The position numbers and the translations under genes were made by a program. This document shows positions 1 to 8,043 of a DNA stretch of 64,000 nt, in pieces. This DNA comes from Parachlorella kessleri (taxonomy: Eukaryota > Chlorophyta > Trebouxiophyceae > Chlorellales > Chlorellaceae), in assembly GCA_001598975.1 (NCBI GenBank), contig BBXU01001780.1:21876-85875 (forward strand). The letters are read 5' to 3'. The notes under the pieces were generated by a model. That model was not told the origin of the DNA. It saw only the letters and a program-made list of their open reading frames with translations, and did no database searches. How positions within the stretch are numbered: position 1 is the first letter of the stretch; each line of letters opens with the position of its first letter.

Positions 1-371
1 CCAGCCAGGCAGCTAGCTCCTGGCGCCAGCTGCAGCGGCGGTGGTACCGCAGGTGGGTCCAATGCTTGTGGGGGGCCTGACTGGAGGGCCAAGTGCAAAA
101 AGAGGCCTGTCGGGCTCGGCAATGGTGGCCCTGTTGGTAAGGCTCAGGCAGTGATGCGGGTATGCTGTGGACGTGTGTATGCCAGCCAACATCTCGCCGT
201 CCAATGCTTTTGCACTGATCGTGACTGTTGCCAGGCCGGGGACGTGTCAGTGTCTGCCTGTCAGGGAAGGGGGCCATAACCTGCCACAGAAACTCTTTTA
301 ACTGGACCAAGCATGCCTGGGGCACGCAAACTCATCTTGCTCTACTATCTCTTTTGTCCTGGCTGCTGCAG
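1..371. other. Upstream part of MLO-like gene, probably intron
   Basis: No coding segment can be recognised here on either strand. It directly precedes the first recognisable MLO exon, whose acceptor (CTGCAG) ends at 371, so it is most likely intron of that gene. The first half of an MLO protein (three or more membrane segments) would lie to the left of the window. Confidence 0.5.
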
Positions 372-2827
372 ATCTACTATTGTGAGGCGGCGGCGGGATT
401 TTGCCATGGAGGCCTTCACCGTCTTCACTCAGGCGCTGATGCCCAACCTCGTACGGCGGCACCAGTTCCTCATGATCAGGTGGGTGGGGGCTCCTGAATC
501 CTAGCAGTGGTCCGGTGCGGCTGGAGGGGGGCGGCAGTGTGGTTGAAGCACTGTTCCCACCAGATTGTTAGATTGACGTGTTCCTGGGGCAAAGGCACCA
601 GTAGAGTGTGGGGCATCGCACAGGTGGGCCGCTGACCTGCCCTCCTGTTCGCGATAGGATGTAGTATCCGCGGTAGATAGTGCTAATCTGACTGTCTGCT
701 TGTGTGGCTTGTGGCCGCGCGCAGGTCTGCCTACATTGCCTGCTCAGATCCAGGTGTCAGGCAGCCCTCCTTCGACTTCGTGAAGCACATGCTGCTGTGC
801 CTGGAGCGGGACGCCTCTCGCATTGTCGGACTCTCAATCGAGATGTGGCTGGTGGTCATCGTCTGGGTGCTGCTCTCAGGCCTTGTCAGTGAGTGTTGCT
901 GTCTGTATCCTTGCGGTTGGCACATGCATGTACTTTGTCCCAAGTGGTTGTGTCCTCCTCTCACGCTTGCCAGTGGTTGCTGGTCTGCCTGCTGTGTGCT
1001 GATGGGAGCAAGGTGCTTGATCCCGGGCCTTTTGCAGTTGTCAGTGTGCACAGCTAGGCCCAGCATACTGCAGACTTCCCACACCACGTACTGCCTTGCT
1101 GGGCTCCTTGCTGTGTGCCAACAGCTCCATCGCCGCAGCCTGGAGCCGTGGAAACTTCCATTGAGGCGCCGCCGGCCTCTTGCTGCTGGTGCTCCTAACT
1201 GTGTATGTGATCATGCTGAGCTATGCTTGCCGCTCTGCCAGACACTCCACACTTTCCCGCCCTCCGCGCAGCCTGGAGTGGCCAGATCTTCCTGTGGGGC
1301 GCCGCCGGCCTCCTGCTGGCCGTGGACCTCACGCTGGTGGCCATGCTGCGCTATGCCTGCCGCGGCAGCCAGCCCATGCTGTCCTCCGGCGAGCGCCGGC
1401 TGGCCTCCTGGATGAAGGCCGAGCTGCTGCTCATCCCCATACGCATGATCCTGTTCCTCTGCTCGCTGCTGTACAGCACCACCGTCTTCCTGGCGTGGCA
1501 GGTATGGGCAGGGGCGTTGTGGGCGCGGGAGGGTGCCTGTTGTGGCTGCCTGGTCGTGTCTAGGCAGACACTGAGCCTGCTTTCTGTAGGCATGCTCGGT
1601 TGCTGGTGGATGTGATGGCGGCTGAAGGTGCTGCGGTGCGCTAGTTAATGGTGCAGTGTGCCTGCGAGAGGTGCGGTGGACGTGCGTGCTGCCGCCGCGG
1701 CCTGCTCCTTCCTGCTGCTGCTGTGCTGCATGTGCAACATCCCATCCGACCCCTATGGGAGTAAAATTGCCTATCTATGGCCATGGAATGCGCTCTCTCC
1801 CTTGTTGGCGCAGTTTGGAGCCAAGTCTTGTTGGTTCTCCGGCGACAACTTCCTGTGGTATGCAGTGTAAGTGGCGGGGCTGCGACCACCAGCTTCTGCT
1901 CCAACGCATGTCACCCACCGTGTCATGCTGACATTGGTGTCTGGCCATCATGCCGTCCCACACGTCACAGTCTGCACAGTAGCCAGTGGTCCAGGAGCGA
2001 CTTCAGCGCATGTACCAGCCATTGAGTCAGGCACCTGCTCCTTACACCCGCCCGCCTCAGTTCCCATCCTAACGTGGCTGCTGCACCCCTGGGCTGCAGG
2101 GAGGGTCTCCCCTGGTGGATGGGCCTTGTCCTTGGCTCGGTCCTTCTGCTCTGGGTCTCGCTGGTGACCATCCCTGCCTACTCCCTGGCAGTGCATGCAA
2201 CCCGGCACGAGGACCCTCCCAACCAGGTAGGTCCCATCGCACGGTATATACAACAGCACAACTCCATCTGGAGGGGGCCGTAACGACTTGCATGTCCACA
2301 GGGTCAGGCAATGGGAGCAGCTGCGCGGCTGCATGTCGGGTGGGCTCATGTTGAGGGGCCCTGCATGAAGCTGACCTGGCTTGTTGATGAAAAGATGCGG
2401 TTCTGGAGGTATGTAGTGAGATGGGGACACGTCGCTCGGCTCACCAGACCATTGAGCCTCCCCGAATTTCCTTCCCAGGCATCGGGGTCCGTGTGTGGTG
2501 TTCCCATATTTCCCATCTGCTGCAGGGGAGCCTAGACTGTGGAGGTCGCGGCGTCAGCGTGTTTTTAGCATTCACTTACACTTGACCTGGAAATCTGCAT
2601 ACCTGCTTACCCACATCTTTCACTTTCTGCAGGTGGAAGACCTGACCCCCGTGGCCCGGAGCCTGCTGCACCAGATGACGCTGGCCCACCAGGCTTCCCA
2701 CATACGCAGCCAGGCCGAGCTGGGAGCACTGCATGAAGAAAACCTGCGGCTGCGGAGGCTGCTCAGTGCGGCCACCAGCACCGGCAGCCCTCCAAACCTG
2801 TCAGAAGGGGTTGAGGGGGGGGCCTGA
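372..2827 (+). CDS. MLO-family seven-transmembrane protein, 3' part of gene
   Basis: MLO proteins are plant and algal membrane proteins with a C-terminal calmodulin-binding region; in land plants they act in powdery-mildew susceptibility, pollen tube reception and calcium signalling. Exons read here: 372-479, 725-888, 1272-1501 (or 1494), about 1657-1866, 2100-2226, 2302-2415 and 2633-2827 (TGA). The family marks are the stretch FDFVKHMLLCLERDASRIVG followed by a membrane segment, the block FGAKSCW, a late membrane segment containing VTIPAYSLAVHATR (compare plant VTLPLYALVTQMGS), and a charged tail rich in Leu, Arg and Glu. All junctions keep phase except 1501/1657, where the strong donor GTATGG leaves the wrong phase; a weaker donor at 1495 (GTGGCA) would fit acceptor 1657. 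The 5' half of the gene is outside the window. The family call is firm; the role in an alga is unknown. Confidence 0.75.
1139..1240 (+). pseudogene. Decayed tandem duplicate of an MLO exon
   Basis: This intronic stretch mirrors the first half of the exon starting at 1272. Both are preceded by CGCAG and begin CCTGGAG. Read in the phase the gene requires, it encodes a related peptide (GAAGLLL then SYACR, against GAAGLLL then RYACR in the real exon). One codon is added, and a TGA stands where the functional copy has TGG, eight codons in. The unit offset is about 132 bp. The stop means this copy cannot replace the downstream exon, so it is read as a fossil exon duplication. Confidence 0.7.
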
Positions 2828-3500
2828 AAGCTAGACCGGACCTGTGGCTTTGGCACGCGGCCTTTGGTCCTCAGGCCACCAACAGGCTTGGGCTGACAAC
2901 CCACCTGCTGTACTGCATCTTGTTGAGGCTTACCCAAAAGCTGTGGGGTGTGGAACACCTTCCGGTAGCGCTGTGGGCACTCGTCCCAAGCATTTCCCAG
3001 CGTTCACGTATCTTATGGGCTCTCACGCCTTGCTGCTGACCAAACTTGCGCATATTTCTCTTGCTCTGCCTTTCTGAATGCTTCTATTGTGTATGCTTCC
3101 CTCTTCTGAAGCCTTCATTGCTCTATCTTGGTGCCAGGCTCTGTGTGCGTGCTGCTGCCATCTGTTGCCTTACCTGTGCTACGGAACTCTTGGCATCATG
3201 GGATGCCTGCCTGGGGACTTACCTGATCTGTATGCCTCTCAGCACGGTAAATAGTTCAATGTAGATGTGGACAACATCCCCTTTGCAGTTCGCGCCCTTT
3301 CCGCGCCCTGGCTGCACTGCCACGCAGCCTTCAAACGCGGTGGCGTTTCCCGTAGTCCCGTAGGGAATGCATTGTAGAGGTGCTGTAGTATAGCGTACTA
3401 CCCTTAAGTCTTTTCTGAATCAAGCCTGCTCATGCAAGCTGGCCTCTGAGCCCATGCTCTGAGCCTCCCTGCCAGCCTCTTCCGCAGCACATATTCCGAT
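2828..3500. other. Intergenic: MLO 3' UTR and promoter of F-box gene 1
   Basis: No coding segment is supported. The first part should be the MLO 3' untranslated region. No clear TGTAA motif was seen just after the stop. The region before 3501 should hold the promoter of the first F-box/PP2 gene; no TATA box or other motif stands out. Confidence 0.4.
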
Positions 3501-4596
3501 ATGGATGTGCTGACAGAGGACTGCATGGAACAGATTGCAGGTTACTTGCTCGACGAGAGGGACCTTGCGTGCCTCCGCTGCACCTGCAAGTGCTGGGCAG
3601 CTATACTGGAAAGCCCTCAAATATGGAGCACATTGGTTGCAAACCGGTTTGGAGCAGAGGCCGTCCCCAACGACGCGATGTTGGCTGAGACGGTTTACAA
3701 GCGGCTGGCTAAGCTGCAGAGGCCTGTCCATGATGGGAAGGTGGTCTGGCTGAATAGCCAATACATGCAAGGTGCGATGCAAGGGTTAGTGGGGCCGCAG
3801 CCAGTGATTTTTGCAACCCTTTCTTAGGGTCGCCTTTGTGAGCGAGGGCAGTCTCACTGCAGCACAAATAATCCCGGCCAGCTTGTAAGCGCCTCGCAGT
3901 ACAGATGAGGTTCTAAATTATAATACGTCACCCTGCTCCGTATCACATGCACTTGCACGTGCTCTAACAATGCTATTTTGAGGTTCATGGACTAGGTACA
4001 CATTCGTTCTAGCACTGAGCACCTTCCCCTAGCGGATCGGGAGCCCTCGTGGCTCACGCTGGGTTTGTTTGCGTGCAGTCACAGAGGCAGCTGGCAGTGT
4101 TGCCGACCGGGTGGTCCAACTCAACAGCGTCTGCTGGCTGGAGCTGGTCACCACCATCTCAGGGGTGCTGCCTGGCCGCTACCAGGCTCGCTTCTGCCTC
4201 AAGTTCCTGCCGCAGTGGTGGACAGACGAGCTGCGCATCACCGCGACCCCCTCGGAGGGCTGTGGGCAGCCCACAAGCCGCCTGTACACCTGGCAGCAGC
4301 TCCGTGATGCAATAGGGCCAGCTGGGGTGTGGGTGCAGCTCTCAACAGGGACATTCACCATGACTAGCCCTGGCTCAGTAGAGGTCAGGCTGGATGCTCA
4401 TTCGGGCTCCTGGAAGCGAGACATGCTCTTTGATGTGGCTCAGCTGGTGCGCGAACAGGGGCCAGTGGGTCGCAGCTGGAGGCAGCACGCGCAGCAGCAG
4501 CAGCAGCAAGGCTCCCAGGACACTGAGCCTGCTGCGGGGCAGGGTTTGCTGGATGCGGTGCGCCAGGGTCTTCAGGAGGCTTGTCACATGCAGTAA
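3501..4596 (+). CDS. F-box protein with PP2 (Nictaba-like) lectin domain, copy 1
   Basis: Two exons, 3501-3771 and 4079-4596 (TAA), join in phase 1 to give 262 residues. Residues 3-40 are a clean F-box: LTEDC, then DLACL, CKCW and SPQIW, the pattern that binds SKP1 in SCF ubiquitin ligases. The second exon is a phloem protein 2 domain: VVQLNSVCWLEL matches the plant consensus VAELxxVCWLEI, followed by YQARFCLKF, a Trp/Gly segment (PAGVWVQL) and SVEVRL...SWKRDMLF, which ends the domain. In plants F-box-Nictaba proteins recognise N-glycans for SCF-mediated turnover; that substrate role is inferred here. A polyGln stretch (about residue 231) and a short tail follow. Start chosen at the first in-frame ATG, three residues before the F-box. 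It is the upstream member of a tandem pair. Confidence 0.82.
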
Positions 4597-4984
4597 GCAG
4601 AGGCGCGGGGTATTTGGTCAACACCTGGTTTAAGGGCTAAATGCAGACTCGAAAGCAAGTGCATGTGGTTAGCGGATTGCTCAACTTTGCGGTATACCAT
4701 ATATCGAAGGGAGTACAAGCGGCAGCAGGTCAAAGTGGAACCATACGTCATTGACGAATGCACGCTGCGGGAAAGGTTAGAGCCGCTAATGATGATGCCC
4801 CATGTCCTGCTTTTGTTGTTTGTAGCTTGAGCTAATGGTGGGTGATCGTTTATGAGCTCCTTTTTCTGGCCATTGTGAGACCGGCTGTGCAAACTGGTCT
4901 TCTTTGCCTGCCACTCCTATTACATCATTTAGCTTACATCATTTAGGTTGCAGCGAGCTTGGTGCAACCCGATGAGCAGCCAGT

Positions 4985-5107
4985 GGCAGCAGAGGCTGTG
5001 CACCCAGCATAGAGCGGGACGCACCAGCGGCAATGCAGAATGTGAAACTGCAGGTGTTGCTCTTCCCAGAATCGAACCCTGGCGTGTTCCACTAGGACAA
5101 CAAGGTT
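4985..5107 (-). repeat. tRNA-like (SINE-like) element, inverted arm A
   Basis: Read on the minus strand this contains an A-box-like TTGTCCTAGTGG (plus coordinates 5089-5100) and, about 10 bases on, a B-box-like sequence centred on GGTTCGATTC (5066-5079), then a unique tail. The boxes resemble the internal RNA polymerase III promoter of a tRNA with the anticodon arm missing. The tail (4990-5034) is repeated in inverted orientation at 5360-5404. The corresponding spot after F-box copy 2 is about 100 bases shorter, as expected if this is an insertion. No poly(A) tail or target-site duplication could be defined. Confidence 0.4.
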
Positions 5108-5289
5108 AAAAGCCACTGGCAGCATAAGAATCATGGCCCCCCTCCTGCATGCCTTGCTAGATGCCATCGGACCTGTCTGTTGCAATCAGGGCATCAGCTT
5201 CTTGCTGGGATGTCAGTTGCTGCGCTGTTACTGCTTAGCACACAACTAAAACTTGTGTAGCAAGTATGGGTGGGAAACAAGCACCAGCG

Positions 5290-5415
5290 CAAAGAGATAC
5301 ATCCAGGATTCGCATTTCAAAAGGAGCAGCTCTTTGCCATCGCAGTGAGCAACATCTGGATTGCCGCTGGTGTGTCCCGCTTACACTGGGTGCACAGCCT
5401 CTGCAAAGAGATTCA
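5290..5415 (+). repeat. Diverged inverted arm B of the SINE-like element
   Basis: The sequence ATTGCCGCTGGTGTGTCCCG and onward to CACAGCCTCTGC (5360-5404) matches the reverse complement of 4990-5034 with few differences. Further upstream CCAGGATTCGCATT resembles the B-box region of arm A but is degraded. No intact A box is visible. It is probably an older copy of the same element. Confidence 0.4.
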
Positions 5416-5729
5416 TCAAGAGGAACTACCCCTGCCCTCATGCAACTGCATGAAAGAGCTGACAGCATGCTTTGCCCTTGCTCGCCAATGCCAGCCTATT
5501 AGTACTCCCGGACATCCACTGGACAATATCTGGACATTGCCTGGATCCCAACCTTTCCTACTCCAAAAACCTGTGCCTATGGTGGGCCACGCACTGAGCA
5601 CGTCTGCTTGCTAATATTGCAAGTTGCACGGGGCTCGATGACTGGCTTGATCATGGCCTGGCAGGTTGGGTGCGTTTGCAACACACTGTCTGGGCCTGGA
5701 ATGTACGTGAGAGGGGAGATCTCTTCTCC

Positions 5730-5817
5730 AGGAGGCATGCCTAGGCAGTCACTGGGAGGAAACGGGCGCCAGACGCCAGGCTGGCAGCGGCGCGAACTTG
5801 CAAGGAGGCATGCCTAG
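5730..5817. repeat. 15-bp direct repeat flanking 58 bp
   Basis: AGGAGGCATGCCTAG occurs at 5730-5744 and again, identical, at 5803-5817. It contains the palindrome GGCATGCC. It sits just before F-box copy 2, near where the left edge of the duplicated unit would fall, so it may be a recombination footprint. Confidence 0.6.
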
Positions 5818-5840
5818 TAACGCGTTCTAACGTACTCTCC

Positions 5841-5860
5841 TCTCTCTCTCTCTCTCTCTC
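5841..5860 (+). repeat. TC dinucleotide microsatellite
   Basis: A pure TC run in a longer pyrimidine tract (about 5835-5865), about 50 bases before the ATG of F-box copy 2. It probably lies in the core promoter or 5' leader. It is absent before copy 1. Confidence 0.8.
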
Positions 5861-5913
5861 TTCCCGCATCTTCTCCGTTCACCCACAGCGCGCCTCTGGC
5901 GCGATCCGATCCG

Positions 5914-6872
5914 ATGGGTAATAGCAGCAGCAAGCAGCAGCCTACTACACTAACTTTGGCCATGAACGTGCTGACAGATGACTGCATGAAAGATCATGCG
6001 AGCCTCCTGCTGTCTCATCATCCAGACACCGCGTCCATCCGCTGCACCTGCAAGCGTTGCGCAAATAGATACAAAACCCCTCAGGAGTGGCAAACCTTGT
6101 TGGCACTTTGGTTTGGAGAAGAGGCCGTCCCTGACGATGTCACAGAGGCTGAGACGGTGTACAGAAGGCTGGCCAAGCTGCAGTGGCCTGTCCACGCCGG
6201 GAAGGTGGTGTGGCTGGATAGCAAGGTAAGACTTGCAAGGTAAGACGGTGGACGGGCAGCGCTTAGTTCCTTCAGCATCGACCTTCCAAAGCCGGCATCC
6301 CGGGGGCGCTCTCAGTCTCACTGCAGCAGGACAGTGCTGGCACCCTGTCCTGTATTATGAAGTATTTATGAAGTCTAGTTTGCTCAAGCCATTTGGGACT
6401 TCAAGTACTCCTCACATTCTCTATCCAACACTCTTGACCTTTCCCCACTGGACACGGCGCCCTAGGTCACACGCTACATTGTTTGTATGCAGTCACGAAG
6501 GCAGCCGGCAGCGTCGCCAAACAAGTGGTCCGACTCAACAGGGTCTGCTGGCTGGAGCTGGCCTCCACAATCAAAGGGGTGCAGCCTGGCCACTACCAGG
6601 CTCGCTACCGGCTCAAGTTAGTGCCAGGGTGTCAGATGGACAAGCTGCGCATCACCGCAACCCCCTCGGAGGGCTGTGGGCAGCCCACAAGCCGCCGGTA
6701 CACCTGGAAGCGGCTCCGCGGTGCGGTGGGACCGGCTGGGGTGTGGGTGCAGCTCACAACCGGGACGTTCACAGTGACGAGCCCTGGCTCGGTGGAGGTC
6801 CGGCTGGACGCTCACTCAGACTCCTGGAAGCGACACATTCTTGTCGATGTGGCTCAGCTGGTGCGCGTGTAG
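5914..6872 (+). CDS. F-box/PP2 gene copy 2, probably decaying
   Basis: This is a tandem paralogue of the gene at 3501. Exon 1 begins at 5914 with MGNSSSK, an extension copy 1 lacks and a good N-myristoylation consensus; the F-box starts about residue 18. The F-box has lost its conserved Trp (CKRCANRY instead of CKCWAAI). The homologous splice does not work: the donor at 6226 (GTAAGA) is phase 0, while the acceptor used in copy 1 (ending 6492 here) needs phase 1. The next AG, at 6500, would restore the frame with an AAG acceptor. Exon 2 keeps the PP2 domain (VVRLNRVCWLEL and onward) but ends in TAG at 6870-6872, where copy 1 reads through for about 50 more codons; homology continues past the stop. 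A functional truncated protein or a pseudogene are both possible. Confidence 0.6.
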
Positions 6873-6928
6873 GGTCCAGTGGGCCGCAACTGGACGCCAC
6901 AAGCGCCGCCGCCGCCGCCGCCGCCGCC

Positions 6929-6961
<33 letters not shown>

Positions 6962-8043
6962 GCAGCAGCAGCAGCAGCAGGGGAGAGGTGTCTAGGACGC
7001 TAAGCCTGCTGCGGGGCAGGGTTGCTGCAGTGCACAAGGGTCTTCGGGAGGCCATTCAATGCTTTTGGCAGAGGAATGGGCGGGTCGGTCTACTGTTTGG
7101 GGGACTATTGTCAGATTTGGAGCCGCTGCACGATGGTGCACGGGGATATGCAGTTGTCCTCGACATTGTGGTGTACATAAATTGTAGAGTGCAAGTGGCA
7201 AGTGGGCAGCGGGGACTTGCGTGTGTTGAAAACCAAAGGGCACATTGCAATAAAGGGTTGACGGGGCTAGGGGCCGTGTCCTACTTTTATATGTTGCTTG
7301 AGCTAGTGGTGGTTCTTCGCCGTCAGCTCCGGGCCTCTGGCCTCTGAGACAAGTTGTTATTGTAGTCGGTCGTTTTGATATTGTTGTTGCCTTCCTTTGA
7401 TATTATTATTCCAGATTGCTTCGAGGTTGGTGCAAACTATGGGGCTGCCACTGCAGAACGGGATGATGGTCCACTTGATGTATGCCTACTTAGTTGTCTT
7501 TGTCAGCGGTAACCTGAAAGGTCATTGGTCTCATGTTGGGATGTCAGTTACTTTTCTGTCACTACTTAGAGCAGTTGATGCTCGGGAGAGAGTAAGCTTC
7601 CTCAGACATATGTTTGAGGAAACAAGCCTCGACACATAGCGTTTTAGAGGTGGGGATCAGCATTGCCAACTCCTGCTCGAATGCAATCGCGCGTTTAAAC
7701 TGCCAGCCTGCTCTGCACTTGCATGATCTCCATTGCCAGTCTATCAGTACCCCCGACCATCCGGTGGACAAATGGTCTCCCTTGAGGCTAACCCCGGAAC
7801 ATGACTGCATCCAGCCCCGTTAGCCCCTATAGACCCGTTACCACAGGTCACTCCTACCTCTCCTCACTTTGCAAGGCCAACATTGGAAACAGTAGTGTTT
7901 TCTGCCTCTCGTCTTCTAGCGCCCGTTAGTCACCGGTTACGTCAGCGCATATTGATGTCTTCCTCTTGGGGGATCCTTCTTATCTGGACCTTCTCCGTTG
8001 GGTGATCTACCTGTGTCCCCCATGTGACAGTCACGCAGACAAG
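6873..8043. other. Spacer after F-box copy 2
   Basis: The first part is former coding sequence, now beyond the premature stop, including a CCG/CAG expansion (6904-6980). After it comes 3' flank still alignable by eye to that of copy 1 up to about 7800. No independent gene is supported. The last 200 bases should contain the promoter of the PHS1-like gene. Confidence 0.5.
6904..6980 (+). repeat. CCG then CAG trinucleotide repeat
   Basis: A run of about eight CCG/GCC units is followed by about sixteen CAG units with one CCG interruption. It aligns with the short polyGln tract of copy 1 near 4490-4507, but lies after the premature stop of copy 2, so it is now untranslated and much longer. Confidence 0.85.

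Larger units (their letters stand above)
4597..5913. other. Spacer between the two F-box/PP2 genes
   Basis: No gene is supported. The first 300 bases are the 3' flank of copy 1. Around 4795-4870 it still resembles the flank of copy 2 near 7275-7340 (for example GCTTGAGCTA then TGGTGG), so the duplicated unit includes the 3' flank. The middle holds an inverted pair of repeats (4985-5107 and 5290-5415) with tRNA-like promoter boxes. The right end holds a 15-bp direct repeat and a TC microsatellite in front of copy 2. The stretch near 5490-5545 resembles 7730-7780, the matching place after copy 2. Confidence 0.6.

Noticed and set aside
1141..1240. Selenocysteine or stop readthrough for the TGA in the duplicated MLO exon
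   Set aside because: The functional copy has Trp there, MLO proteins are not selenoproteins, and a complete replacement exon lies just downstream.
702..1415. 237-residue uninterrupted frame across MLO exons and an intron
   Set aside because: It only follows the MLO reading through the first exon, then reads the intron and the next exon in another frame. The spliced model matches the family; the long frame does not.
5066..5107. A true tRNA gene on the minus strand
   Set aside because: A- and B-box-like sequences are only about 10 bases apart, leaving no anticodon arm, and no acceptor stem can be folded. A tRNA-derived repeat fits better.
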